This document shows positions 48,103-59,984 of a DNA stretch of 64,000 nucleotides, one piece after another; the first letter of the stretch is position 1, and every line of letters begins with the position of its first letter. Position numbers and translations under genes: made by a program. This DNA is from Gnetum montanum (Eukaryota; Streptophyta; Gnetopsida; Gnetales; Gnetaceae): contig MNCI01028444.1 of NCBI GenBank assembly GCA_015680685.1, positions 290,497 to 354,496 of the forward strand, read 5' to 3'. The notes below the pieces were generated by a model, which was not told the origin of the DNA, did not search any database, and saw only the letters and a program-made list of their open reading frames with translations.

Positions 48103-49287
48103 CAGGCAGGTTGATTTGTCAAGTCAATCCTGCTTTGGACATAGGGAATTCAAACCAAAGCAAAAGAGAGGAAAAAGCTGCTGCTGTTGCTGCATGGGAG
48201 TGTGTTTCTAGATGACCGTGATGGGTTCGTCACTGAAGAGAGAGGAGCAAAAACACTTGCATATGCAACAACGGAGAAGTGGGCCGTGTTTGTTTATTGT
48301 GGGTTGTGTGATGGTGTGTGTGCAGATTAATCAAAGCCTACCTTTGGGAGCAAGTAAGTTAAGCCTCACCCCAAGATGTGACAGGAAGCCAAAATTTTTT
48401 TAAAAAAACAATGATGTAATGGAACCTGTTCATGAAAAGGAAAAGCAAATGTTTGGTGGAGGAAAAAACGCAGCATGCTGGGCGAACCAAAACATAGGGC
48501 CAGAGAAAAAGAGGGGCCAAAGTTGTTAAGTAATGGAAGTTGCAGCAGAAAACACCCAAGAGCCTAGAAGAGGAGTTACAGTGGAATTTAGGGAGCAGCC
48601 GTAGCAGTAGAAGTAGTAGTAGTAGTGTGCTAGTGCTTCTAGACGATCCAGGACAGTGTTAGGTATGATATTGACTGGACCTGACTGGCCTGGCCTGTTC
48701 CTGGATTTGGGTTCTTCTGCGTTTTGGAATTTGTTTGGGTCTCTTTCTCGTTGTTAATGAGATTAGTTGCGAGAGAAGCCACCAAACCAACCACACCAGT
48801 ATTTCATGACAGCAATATCATGTCCAGTGTCCGTTGTCCATCCATGTATGATCCATCCATCATCCACGGTGATGATGGGTCTGATTTTCTCTCTGGGTTT
48901 TTGTTTTTGGGTGTTGGTTTGGGGGGCCTTTTTATTCCTGATTGAATAGAAAAACAAAAAAGAAAAGAAGAAAGAAATAACACTTTGAAAAAGAGAAAGA
49001 TCTTCCCTTCTCTCTGTTGCAGCAGAAACAACAACAACAGCGCGTAATGGCCGGCACACGATATCAGGTAGGTGGGTGAGGATGACCTTGTTATTCCCAT
49101 TAATTTTATGCCGTTGCCGGCCTGGTTTTGCCTTTTCACCCAATCCTCTCGCAACAACCAGTCCCCTGCCGTCGTCCTCCAAATAAAGTAGCATCTGATG
49201 CTACCTACTCACTCAGATTTCCAACAACTGCCATTTAAGCCTTTGCCTTTGCCTTTGCCTTTGGCCCCTCTCTCTGCAACTGCGTGA
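48103..49287. other. Upstream region of the MYB gene
   Basis: No coding region is recognised. It has an AGT microsatellite near 48608-48626, an ACCAAACCAACCAC stretch near 48782 that resembles AC-type MYB-binding elements, and a CTTTGC hexamer repeat at about 49239-49262. It changes from AT-rich repeat sequence to a more balanced, pyrimidine-rich promoter. Confidence 0.5.
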
Positions 49288-49294
49288 TTTATAG
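49288..49294 (+). promoter_or_regulatory. Probable TATA box of the MYB gene
   Basis: TTTATAG, about 245 bp before the start codon, is followed by a pyrimidine-rich leader. An ACCAACC AC-element is at 49364-49370 within the presumed leader. Confidence 0.45.
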
Positions 49295-49376
49295 CCCCCA
49301 CTTCACCTGTCCAACACCCAAAATTTGCACAATCACAGTTGCAGAATCGTAATATTAATCAGAACCAACCGTCCGT

Positions 49377-49489
49377 CCAGAGCCAGCCATTGAATCCTGC
49401 TCTTTTCTCTGCGTCTCATCCCTTTTCTTACCATCCAGAGCCAGCCATTGAATCCTGCTCTTTTTTCTGTTTCTCATCTCTTTTCTTAC
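49377..49489 (+). repeat. 58-bp tandem duplication in the MYB 5' leader
   Basis: CCAGAGCCAGCCATTGAATC begins at both 49377 and 49435, and each copy runs into a CT-rich TTTTCTTAC end. The copies differ at only a few positions, so the duplication is recent. Confidence 0.85.
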
Positions 49490-49537
49490 TTCTTCTTCTT
49501 CACAGACCTGCAACCACAACTTCTCCTCTGTAACTCA

Positions 49538-51273
49538 ATGGGAAGGACTCCCTGCTGCGAAAAAGCTCACACCAACAAGGGCGCCTGGACCAAGGAGGAG
49601 GATGAGAAGCTCATCTCCTACATCCGTGTTCATGGCGAGGGCTGCTGGCGCTCTCTTCCCAAGGCTGCAGGTATACTGGGTTCTCCCTGGTTCACCTCTG
49701 TCCTCCTCTCCGAGCCAATCCAAAACTAGCATGGAATAGGTTCATACTGTCGGTTTGGCAGCTCTGCAACTTAATTACATTGTTCCACTTGCTAGGGAAT
49801 GCGTCTTTGGCATGTTTGTGTCATTCGGCAAGCCTGGTTCTTGGTCGGTTATGGGAAAAAATAAGGATTTCGAATCGTATTCTTTTGTTTGCTGTGGCAA
49901 CCTGTGAAGCAGTCACTTTTTTGTGCCAGGAATAAAGATGTTGGGGTCTTTTCTGGCCTGGCTCCTTTGGCACTGGGTCTTTTAATTCTTCGGTATGGCT
50001 CATGAATTCTGCATTAGTTTTGGTTTTGGTTTCGTATCTAGTGGGTACTAGGAATGCGGAGCTTTCTATGAGTCTCCACGCTAGGAGCTGAAAGTATCGC
50101 AGAGGCAGTGAGAGGGTATTGTTGTCGATGAATAATTTCAGTGGCTTGAAACGTTTGTAGATATGTAAGCTAGTAGTTTTCCATGCGTGTAAATCTGCAA
50201 GTCTGCAAATCATCTTGCAAAAGTTACATGGACGCAGGAAAATCATGGGCTGCTCCTTTATATTGGTACGAAAGCTGGGTTTTGTGGGTTGGTTTTGGTA
50301 GGCCCTCATATCACTAGGACCACAACAAAGTTCAAATTTGAATGTAATGCACAACAAAATCTTTGACTACTGCACACTCTTTTGTGTTATGTTCTGATCT
50401 GTTTTCCTTATTGCAGGACTTCTACGCTGTGGTAAAAGCTGCAGGCTGAGGTGGATAAACTACCTGAGGCCGGATCTGAAGCGGGGCAACTTCACTGCAG
50501 AGGAGGACGAGCTCATCATAAAGCTGCATGCTCTACTGGGGAACAAGTAGGTGGTCTTTAACACACACCATCATCTGATACTAGCTTTTCATTCATAAAG
50601 GCAAAAGATGAAACATTATTGATTCTTTCAAGTTGTTCATGTTTCTTTCTTTCAATGTGGAACCAAACCCAACCAAACCAGAGTGAGTTATTGATTTTGA
50701 ATGATTGACTGAAAATGATTAATTGGATTCTGCTGCTGCTGCAGGTGGTCCTTGATAGCAGGGAGGCTACCAGGTAGAACAGACAATGAAATCAAGAACC
50801 ACTGGAACACCCACATCAGGAGAAAGCTGCTCAGGAGAGGGATAGATCCACAAACCCACAAGCCAATCTATGAAGCACACCAGCAGCAGGAGGCCAGTAC
50901 TACTACTACTACTGCAAGTCCACCAGCATCTGTAACCAGCCCTAATTCCTTGCTCTGGGGCATAGCCCAAATCCCCACTCAGGAGAATTCCAATTCGAAT
51001 TCTTGCAGCAGTGGCCTAGACTTGCAGTTAGACCTAGACCTGGACCTCGCTTTGTGTGTGAAGACAGAGGTAGGAACAGCACCAGAAGGCCGCCACCATC
51101 ACTACTCTGGCTGCTCTTCAACATGGGATTTCAGACATGGAACAGTTACAATTGCAAATGACAACCACCAACAACAAGAAGAACAACAATTTGCTGATGA
51201 GGCTGCCAGTGCTAGAACAGTGTGCTGTCATTTGGCCCTTCAAACGGCAGGCACGTGCTGCCAGTTTCATTAA
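49538..51273 (+). CDS. R2R3-MYB transcription factor, subgroup-4-like repressor type, three exons
   Basis: Exons: 49538-49670, 50417-50546, 50745-51273; introns are GT-AG at the two classic R2R3-MYB positions. The 263-residue product starts MGRTPCCEK, the usual start of the family. R2 (about 14-65) has the Trp repeats and [13 protein letters not shown] helix; R3 has [15 protein letters not shown]. The bHLH-binding signature ([DE]Lx2[RK]x3Lx6Lx3R) is complete at [20 protein letters not shown]. The C1 motif [14 protein letters not shown] places it near subgroup 4, known for repressors of phenylpropanoid and flavonoid genes. A run of alternating Leu and Asp ([13 protein letters not shown], about 179-191) is a strong EAR-like repression motif, although the LNLEL form of subgroup 4 is absent. 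The tail has paired Cys ([13 protein letters not shown]). No defects are seen. The target pathway is an inference. Confidence 0.93.
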
Positions 51274-52448
51274 AGAAATGTTTCTCTTGCATTTTGTTAC
51301 AGTGCATTTGGGCGGCAGTTGCACCAAATTCTTGGAATCTTCTTGCTTGTACAGTTTCTATTATCACCATGCTCATTCCCCGGCCTCATTCACAGAGGAG
51401 CCCACACGGGGCCGCTGCTACCAACATTCGCCTGTAAACGAGTGCAAAACCAGGACGATAAAAAAGTACATAAACAAAGAGCTCAGCCGCAGTAGCAGCA
51501 CTAATTTTGTAGTCCAAACTCATGACAAGAGTAAAATTTAGAATATGCCCAATTGCAAATGGTTCTAAAATCCTTGTTTCACACGCTGATTAAGCTTTAA
51601 ACATGCACTTGTTAGTTTCTCTTTCCGATGGGGACAGTTAGGCCATATCTATTAATTGCATCATTAAACGCAGTTGGTAGAAAACGCTAATTTAATTGGG
51701 TTTTCACGACGGAACGCTCTTAAACCAGCAAATAAACATTTTGCTAGATTTTGTCACCTTTTATACTTAAAACCTAAGATAGTCATAAATGAGAAGCCGT
51801 GATACATTGCCCTGCAAACCACGAAGGAAGTCCTTGATAAAGAGAAATTCAGGTGACAAAGCCTGTTTCATATCATAGATGCACGAATTTGGACTGAAAA
51901 TGTCAATGCTACATCAAAGCCAGTAAGCCAACAACCTTCAACAAAGGACTGTGCACCAACTCATAGATGTCAGTAAATCTAGACGCTTGGGTACGTCTCC
52001 CGGTCCCATGGATACAAGGATATGGCATTGCAAGTATTCAGCAGTGTGGTCAAGGTCTGAAATGAGCACATGCCTGGTCAAAGATGAACGATCATCATCA
52101 TTATCATTCCTTACACTCTGGTGTTTCTTCTATTTGGTAGGAGTTAGTGGTTTATTTTGATCAGTCACCTGCTCAAATTCATTCAAATGTACCCATCTTG
52201 AACGATGTTTGCTTGTATTTTGCCTTGCACGATGAAAGAAACTGGTTGACTATCCTGAGTTTTACCGGTAGTTTTCAAATTGCAACATGTGGTTAGTGGG
52301 TCGACGCAGCTTGGAAGGGTGTAACATGCGTGGATTCATCTTTGAAAAAATGCAGTAGTAGCTGAGTTTTAGGTAAAGAATCAGGCTCAATAGATGAGTG
52401 AAAGCTTAATTTTTTTTGAGTGATTTCACCCAAAGTTCAAACTTGAGT

Positions 52449-52514
52449 CTCATGACTTGAGAAACAAGTTCATTACCATTGCTCATGACTTGAGAAACAA
52501 GTTCATTACCATTG
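52449..52514 (+). repeat. Perfect 33-bp tandem duplication
   Basis: CTCATGACTTGAGAAACAAG and the next 13 bp occur twice back to back (52449-52481 and 52482-52514) without a mismatch, so the event is very recent. Confidence 0.9.
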
Positions 52515-52624
52515 CTCTAAAACATTGTCTTGTAAACCCTATCATAAAAATTTATTTTGATCAAGAGGCCAACCTCCAATTGGATTTTGTCACAGAAAAT
52601 AAATAATTATTAGATTTTTTTTGA

Positions 52625-52672
52625 AACAATAAGGTGTTAGCTTAGTGGTAAGACGCTTGAGGGGTTCCATTC
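52625..52672 (+). mobile_element. Possible SINE 5' fragment
   Basis: TAGCTTAGTGG at 52638-52648 is a perfect match to the tRNA A-box consensus. Only a poor B-box-like GGTTCCATTC follows, too close. It may be a truncated tRNA-derived SINE. Confidence 0.25.
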
Positions 52673-53079
52673 TGATGAAAGATATTTGGAGAGCTCATAC
52701 ATTTCCTAAAATTTGTAATTTTTTTATAGTGTCTTATTCATAAAGACTTTCCTATCAGCATTTGTTTTAAACATATGAGAAATGTTTTTCTTCAATGTCC
52801 TTTTTGAAGAAGTGAAGACTTATTTTCTCATGTTTTTTTTGAATGTCTTGTTGCTCAACATGCTTGAAAATGAACATCCATAATTTGTAACAACTTTCAA
52901 CTAAGTATCAATAAAGTCATTCTTGGTAATAAAGACTAGTTTTCTACTTAATAAAGAGTACAACTATGATATTTCTTCAGGTGTCAAATACTAGATTCTC
53001 AAAATGTCATTTTTCAACTACAACTTTAAGCAAAAAAGCTCTCAAGGAAAGTTGACCAATTAATTTGTTTTTTCCTAGT

Positions 53080-54588
53080 TGTGATGTCCGAAAATGTTGG
53101 TGGTTGGAACACCGAGAGGTCATCGGACGTACAACCTAACCTTGAATCTGCAAGAGGGCAGTGTTGGAGAATACAGAAATGGGGTGCCCTGAACGATCTT
53201 GTTGATCAAACAAGGACTTATGTGGTGTTAAAACGACCATGTGCAAGAAGAGTTTATACTACGTTACGCATGGCCATCGGGTCCAGCTAAGTTAGAGTGT
53301 AGCAGGGTGTCCTAGCCTAAGAATAGTGACGTGAACATGCAAACATGTATGAAAAAAGTGAGAAAATACAAGTGTTACGCTAAATGCCAAAGAGAAATGC
53401 AACAGAGTTTGAAAACAGTAGTACACTACCCCAAAAGAGGGAGCTTAGCTGATTCACAAAAGGTACACAGTGTACAATAGGCGCAGTGGGAGCGCAGTCA
53501 CAACCTTGATGGTGTTAGGCTGTGAAGTTTGGTGCTCACTATGTTGGACTGTGCCTGTTGGGTTGATAGCCATGGTGTACCATGTAATGTTCTACAAGGC
53601 TGCAATGGGGATACAATGTATCGTGCGATATAGCTGTGCCTCTCTGTTGGTGTAGTGTGCTCTGGGTCTCGTTTGTTCATGGAGCTAAGTGCCAAGATGC
53701 CAAAGTGCCAAATGCCAAATGGAAGTGCCAATTGCTTTACTGGTGAGAAATGAATGCCAACCCTCTTCCCCCTCCTTTTTCAAAAGAAGGCGTAAGGGTA
53801 TTTATAGCGCTAGGGTTGGCCTAAAATGCCGATCAGGTGCCACATGGCAATGTGGTGGGTGGGACCATGCTTGTTCCATGTTATGTGTGGGACATGGGAT
53901 TCTAGCTGCTATGTTGGATAGGGTGCTACGTTGTAGTAGACATGATGCTACACTATGTAGCGTGACAGGGTGCTACGCTACAGTAAACATGGTGCTACGC
54001 TATGCAGCGTGACAGGGTGCTACGTTGCAGTAGACATGGTGCTATGTTGTGCTACGCTATGTAGTGTGACTGGGCGCTACACTGCAATAGACATGGTGCT
54101 ACGTTGCGCTACGCTACGCAGCATGACTGGGCGCTACATTGCAATAGACATGGTGCTATGCTACACAGCGTGATCGGGCGCTACGCTGCAGTAAACATGG
54201 TACTATGCTGCGCTATGCAATGCAACGTGACCAAGTGCTACACTGCATTACGCTATGCAACATGACCGAGTGCTACACTGCAGTAGACATGGTGCTACGC
54301 TATGCAGCATGACAAGGTGCTACGCTGCAGTAGACATGGTGCTATGCTACGCAGCATGGCAACGTGCTATGCTACAATAAACATGGTGCTATGCTACGCA
54401 GCGTGACAGTGTGACATGTGAATCTGTAGAAAGTGCTAGCATTTTAACACTTAGAAAAATTTTGCAAATTTGGCAGTTGGAGTTGACTACACTCAACACT
54501 TGGAAAAAATATGGGCAAAGTGCCACCATTTTGACACTTAGCCATATTTGTAGTCGTGATGTTGAGACCTAAAATTTGTGGTGTTTCA
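53080..54588 (-). repeat. Element D left LTR (3' LTR)
   Basis: It is paired with 60815-62313. It contains about ten copies of a 47-bp repeat at 53921-54415. Small ORFs within it are repeat artefacts. A plus-strand TATTTATAG precedes the array but is on the wrong strand for this element. Confidence 0.9.
53921..54415. repeat. 47-bp tandem array in the left LTR of D
   Basis: Units begin GGGTGCTACG at 53921, 53968 and 54015, exactly 47 bp apart, and contain TAGACATGGTGCTACGCTA and the palindrome-like GCTACGCAGCGTGAC. Later units carry an extra 11 bp (58 bp). Confidence 0.85.
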
Positions 54589-54602
54589 ATGGCCCCTCTT
54601 TG
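54589..54602 (-). promoter_or_regulatory. Element D polypurine tract
   Basis: The minus strand reads AAAGAGGGGCCATT directly before the 3' LTR. It fixes the orientation of the element. Confidence 0.65.
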
Positions 54603-56440
54603 TTGACGTTTGGAAGAGTGGCCCGAGAGATGTTGACAAAGAATTACAAAGCACCATAGTAGACATGTCACCAACATCACTTGTTGGCACAAGATTGAAT
54701 GTCATTTTACCATGCTCAAGAGTGATATGGGAATAAGGTTATCTTAAGGGACAAAGGGGTATAGGTAATGCTAGAGAGATGAAATTTGAACTGTGGAAAT
54801 GAAATGCAAATAGTGGATCATGGTGTAAGATGCAAATTCAGCATGGCTAATAGTGACCATGACATGAAGTGGTTCGCCCGTGAAATGTTGACCTCTCGTC
54901 AAAGTGCTTATGATAACATCAAAGTCAATCCAAGGCTGGGCCAATTGCGAAGCTGCAACATTGTCAATTTGCTTAGGGATGTGTTTTTCCCCATTCTTTT
55001 TTTTTTGAGTTGTGAGGTAAACCTTCTTTGGGTTCGTCTTACTACTGAATGTTAGCTGCAAGTTGGCCATCGAGAAGATGGGCCTTGTTTCCCAGGGATG
55101 ATTCGTGTTACATCCACTTAGGCTTGATCACACAACAGAGGCTTCCCACAGGACGAGTTATGTTACATCGACCATAGGTTCTATAGTTGATGTGAAGAGA
55201 ATGCCATATGCATCACAATGTGTATGCATCCGAGGGATGTGTAATCATGAGTATGTGGGAGATGGGAGGATATTGGGATGAAGGAGTGGATATGCATAGG
55301 CTGTAATAGGGATGAGGAGGGATGTGCACTCTTGAGTGGCTTAACTAGTCCAATTATGCATATTAGAGCAATGTGGTAACTTGCTGCTACAATGAGATGC
55401 ATCTTTGCATGACCACCTTCGAGGTTTTGTTCTGCAAACACAACTCTTAGAAGACAAGAAAACCACACAACATAAAATGCAAGTGTAAATGCCTGATGTG
55501 AAGATGCTGCATGTGCTAGATGCAAAGATGCTATAAATATGTCAAATGCTATACTAATTGCAAGTGCTTAGGAAGCCAGTGAAAGTGCCAGGATGATGAT
55601 GCTATGAGTCCTCTAAAGGCTGCACTAATGGCAAGTACTCCAAAAGATCACCAAAATGGTGGGAGGCAATGATGTTGTGAGTGCTTCAAAGGCTTTCACC
55701 AATGACAAGTGTTCGAATTAGATCAACAACATGCTAGTTTAAAGTCTTGGAAGACTATGAACACAATTTAAGGTTCTGGCAGACTGTTATGTGCTAGTTT
55801 ATAGTCCTAGCAAATTGTTGGATGCTAGTTTAATGTCGTAGCAGATTGTTGGATGCTAGTTTAATGTTGTAGCAGATAATAGATGTTGTGCTAGTTTAAC
55901 GTCATGACCCAAGGATGATTTGTGCTAGTTTGTAGTCATAGTGAACTATTTGTGCTAGTTTATAGTCATAGCAGGCTAGTGCTTACCTTGCTTGTGTAAG
56001 GTGTGATGCTACATATGTAGTCATGCTGTGTGCTTGTAAGATCCTACAAAAATCAACTAGAAAAACAATATCAAGTGACAACTATTGTAAATAGAGTTGA
56101 AATGCATGAACGAAAAGAAAGCAGTGCAAAAAGTAATAGTTTTAGACCATTTCGGGCCGAGGGTTAGTTTAAGGCCTTTTTGGGCCATGTTTTTTTATGT
56201 GTTTTTTTTTTATGTTTTTCAAATGTAATGCATAAGCTAAGTGGCTGGTTGCATAAACAAAGTAGAAATGCGTAAACAAAGTGAAGCTATGTGTAAACTA
56301 GGCAAGCAGGTGAGATGTAAATGCATGAACAAATGCAACCCAAGAAAAAACCAAAAATGCATGGCCAATGGAGGCAAGGGGTGAGCTGGTGCTTAACGTG
56401 TTTTTGGCCAAGGAAAAGTCTTGATTACATAGTTGCTTCC
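54603..56440. other. Element D interior without recognisable pol
   Basis: No RT, RNase H or integrase motif was found on either strand. Short frames are not protein-like. It holds the GTGCTAGTTTATAGTC repeats at 55731-55980 and a duplicated GGCTTTCACCAATG-type segment near 55560-55710. Confidence 0.6.
55731..55980 (+). repeat. Degenerate tandem repeat with ATGCTAGTTTA core
   Basis: About seven units of 30-45 bp with TGCTAGTTTAATGTCGTAGC-like cores follow each other. A related TAGTTTAACGTCATAGCGG is found at 59127, inside gag. Confidence 0.6.
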
Positions 56441-56443
56441 TAA

Positions 56444-57250
56444 TCAAGTGTGGATTAGGGGGTGTGTAAGGCTTAGGTCCTCTAGGAGGCTATTGGATTC
56501 AACCACTTGTTCGGGTGTGTTAGCCTTAGGTGCTACATTGGTTGCCGTAGATGTGCCACCAAGAAACTCCTCTTTTGAAGCTTGCGCCATGTCTATGTCA
56601 TGGATAGTTGAAGACGAGGCATTATCACCATGGATGATAACTTGACCACCTTCATATGGAAGGTGGATTTCTTGGTGGATGGGAGAGGAGACAACCCTTA
56701 GTTGGGCTAGCCAAGGCCTACTTGGAATCATGTTGAAACCTTGCATCTCCTCTATAATAGTAAAATCTGCACTAGTGGGGAATTACTTTCCTGCCACAAA
56801 GGCAAAGTTGATTGTACCCTTGACTGTGACACATGATCTGTTGAAGGATTTTATACACGTGGTTTTGATTGGCCTGATTTCATCCACCAGGCCTAACTTA
56901 TCTATGATGGAGTATAGGACTACATTTGTTGCTACACCATCATCGACATGCACTTTGCGGATGGTACACTACCCAACACATATGCTAATGGATAGCGGAG
57001 TTGTAGTGACCTCCCCTTGTTCGGGGATAACTTTGATTGTATCGTCATGAAAGAATAGAGATGTTGAACCCAATTCTTGTAGTGTAGGGGGCAACATCAT
57101 TGAATGGATGGATGCCTCATTTGCAGGGATGTCCTTTGTAACAGGAATGGATGCCAAGATTTGGGCCAATGCTTGGCAGTGAGTAGATGAGGTCATGACT
57201 AGGTCGTACAAGCTCAACATTGTGTTCTTTTGCTTGAGCATTTGTTTTAC
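56444..57250 (-). pseudogene. Element D aspartic protease region, broken
   Basis: Minus-strand frames carry KVHVDDGVATNVVLY (near 56920-56960), equivalent to the D-S/T-G active site but with Asp in the middle. They end with NMIPSRPWLAQLR and VVSSPIHQEIHLPYEGG, the GRPWL and SSLHQ landmarks of Gypsy proteases. In-frame stops break the region. No RT follows. Confidence 0.7.
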
Positions 57251-57539
57251 CTAGGTTAGTGCAGCTATGAAGTCCTTGTCATTAGTCATTGTGTTGGCCT
57301 TGACTTCCTCCATGTGGCTTGAGAGACAGATCTCTCATGTAGAGGGCTTGGGCTTCGTCTGCTTGGGGGTAGGGGCCCTAGTGTTTGGTTGTTGCTTACT
57401 AGTTGTGGCCTTTGCTTCGGCCATGGGGGTTGTGAGGTACTGACTCGTCCTCTTGCATTGCCATTTGGTAGGCCTACCTAGGTTACTAGTGGGGTTGACC
57501 CTTGAGGGAGGAGAGATTGAGACATTGCCCACTGTTAGG

Positions 57540-57937
57540 CTTTGGGTAGGTGAAGGGCCATCACATTGTGGGACCCTTATGACAAAGGGTAGTTTAGGAG
57601 TTGTTGTAGGGGTTTTTGTGTGACTAACTCATTGTGGCACCTTGATGATGAAAGGTTGCTTAGCGGTTTTTGTTGTTGCATCATGCCAGTCTAACGTCTT
57701 AGCGGACGATTGCTGTGGAACCTTGACCACAAAGGGTGTTGTGGGTGCCTGATGTGGCACTTTGATAACAAAGGGAGGCCTCTTACTTGTGGAGGCTAAG
57801 GGGACCCTTACCTTGTTGGGAGGCACATGGATCACAAAAGGTTGTTGCATAGGTTTGGGCTTGCCACCTATGCTAATGGAGTTTAAGACATAGGAAGCAT
57901 CATCTGCATTGGATTGGCTCGCTGTGTTTAGCACCAA
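57540..57937 (-). pseudogene. Proline-rich linker with five PFVIKVPQ-type repeats
   Basis: Four repeats of the form PFVI-VP lie in the open frame 57629-57937. A fifth (LPFVIRVPQ) comes after a stop near 57555-57590. They separate gag from protease. The repeat is regular (Pro-Phe, two or three branched-chain residues, a basic or polar residue, Val-Pro). It is unlike a standard zinc knuckle, which I do not see in this gag. Confidence 0.6.
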
Positions 57938-58405
57938 TTGGCCTCATTCTATCATTCTTTGCAAGTCATCCTGCAAAGCATGACAATTTTCTATACTATG
58001 ACCAGACAACTGGTGGTAATGACAATATCGATCCATCTTGAAGTGTTGTGGGATCGAGGGCTTGTTTGGTACCACTAATGCAGGATTCCTTAGTAGTTCG
58101 CAATACCTATAAAATTTTTAGCAAGCAATCTCTGATACATGTTTGTATTGGATTATTCCAACTTTCAGGAGTTGGTCTAGTAGTTTAGAGGGTTCCATTG
58201 GTAGTGGTGTATACTTTGAGCGGTCCTTACGTTGAAAGTTGGGCCTTGGGATGGCCCCTATCAATGTAGGTGAGTTGGCATTAGAGTTGGTGATTTTGTT
58301 AGCTAGGGTCTTGGGCTACTTAGCTGTTGGGCTCCAGTTGGTTACTTTTGTGCTTGCGGCCATTGTTGCCACTATTGTGTTCTTCTTGTGATCATGTTGG
58401 TTTCT

Positions 58406-59657
58406 CTAGGCCATGTAGGCTGGGTCATTGCTAGCTGGTGCTGCTTCCTCTATGCTTTTTGTTTGGGCAAAGGCTTGGCTAAGAGACTTCGAGGCTAGAT
58501 AATACAATTTGAACTTGATGAAGTCATTCATTGCACCTTTGAAGATGGCTAGTAGATGTGTCTCTGCTAAGGGTTCATGCATTTCACTTAATGAAGCATT
58601 CCAACGTTGGACGAAATTTGGCATGGGTTTTAGAGGCCCCTACTTAACCTGCATGAGTTGGTTGAGGCTTGCTTTAGGCTTTAGGTTGTACTTGAATCGT
58701 GTCACAAACTAGTTTATGAGATCCTCTAAAGAGGAGATTGAGGCCTTAGGTAGCGTGCGATACCAATCTAAGGGCTTACCAGTGAGTGACATGGGGAACA
58801 CGTGCATGATGGTGTGTGGCCAAGCTTGAAGGAGTAGGCACTCAGATCAAAATGTGACCAAGTGTGCATTGGGATCCCCTTCACCATTGTACTTGGTGAA
58901 TTGTGGTAGCTAGACCCCGGTTGGGAGAGTTAGAGGTGGTACCGTAGGACTTATGGGATCATCCTAGTAGAAATCCATCACCTTGATGGTGTTAGAGGAG
59001 GTAGCCTTGAGTTGGTTGATCTCCTCTGTCAAGCTTTGGATTAGCTGGAATGCCTGATCTAAACTTAAGGATGTGCCAGTCGATTGCATTGGTTGGGCTT
59101 ATGTTGGTTGCATAGCATAGGGTCGAGTAGTTTAACGTCATAGCGGATGGGTGTAGTTCATGTGTTGGCTGAGCAATGGATGCGGTGATCGAAGTAGGCC
59201 ATACATGAGTGGGTTGGATGGACACCACAGATGCCAATGAGACAGGCGGGATGTAGGAAGCTTGAGTTGTTTAGAGTTGATAGGTGGCCCTTGCATGAGC
59301 ATGGTGTTGGGAAAATGCATTAGTTGCTTGCGAGAAAGGCTGAATTGGCATGGTCACCATCTCGAAAAGGATGGGTGGACCAAATCGAGGAGGAGTTGTA
59401 CTAGAGAGTGGTTGTTGGAAGATGGTGTAGAGGGGGCTCTCAGGCTTGGAGTGGGCCTTGAACTCATCTTCTTCCTTTTGTGAGGCTTCCTTGTAGGTTG
59501 TCTTTGCATCATGCTTGTTTGCACGGATGAGTTGGGACAACAATCGGTGGTAGGACTTCATGAGTGGGATTATTTCAAATAAGGAGGGGTTGTATTCCCA
59601 TTCGTTCTGGTGGACTTGTTCATAGTCTTGTTTTGCCTCCAAATCAAGGTAATCCAC
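58406..59657 (-). pseudogene. Element D gag, broken
   Basis: An N-terminal charged and helical frame (59271-59657) is followed by a Pro/Thr/Ser-rich part. The retrotransposon gag core then has FTKYNGEGDPNAHLVTF and GKPLDWYRTLP, followed by an open frame with PNFVQRWNASLSEMHEP. These are the classical landmarks of the Retrotrans_gag family, which builds the particle. Stops separate the pieces. Confidence 0.82.
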
Positions 59658-59984
59658 TGGTAGTCCTACTTGAATTTTGGCACAAAAAAATTATATTGTT
59701 CATGGCTTAGTGCGGCACACTTTGGCTAGATTGTGGTATCAAACGTGTTAGACATCGATGTGGAAGGTTGACTTGGATTCATATTCATAGATTGAGTTAT
59801 GAGAGTTGCAGTTTGCAGAAAAATGACTAAGTCTGTCAGTAGTAGAAAAATGTATGAAAATGGTTAAGTGTATAAATATAGAAAAAATGCTAAGTATGAA
59901 AATGTAGAAAAAATGCTAAGTATGAAAACTATGAAAAATGGCCAACTCTGGTGCTACACTCGCTACATTGGAGCTTGGTACACT

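Larger units (their letters stand above)
51274..53074. other. Region downstream of MYB
   Basis: The first part is presumably 3' UTR. Short frames at 51951-52160 and elsewhere are not protein-like. It contains the 33-bp duplication at 52449-52514 and an A-box-like motif near 52638. Confidence 0.45.

Noticed and set aside
48763-49194. Minus-strand frame of 143 codons upstream of MYB
   Set aside because: It overlaps the promoter in antisense, has low-complexity stretches and no recognisable domain.
49821-50357. Minus-strand frame of 178 codons within MYB intron 1
   Set aside because: It lies wholly in the intron, antisense, with no motif and no start context. It is probably a chance frame.
51137-51541. 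Alternative frame at the 3' end of MYB exon 3
   Set aside because: It is a frame shadow of CAA/CAG-rich coding sequence and 3' UTR. The true frame ends at 51273.
53689-54173. Frames rich in repeated Cys, Tyr and Ser words in the LTR of D
   Set aside because: They arise from the 47-bp tandem repeat read in one frame and are not conserved between LTRs.
53921-54415. CRISPR-like spacing of repeats
   Set aside because: Units are contiguous and diverged, with no unique spacers, inside a plant LTR. This is a tandem repeat, not a CRISPR array.
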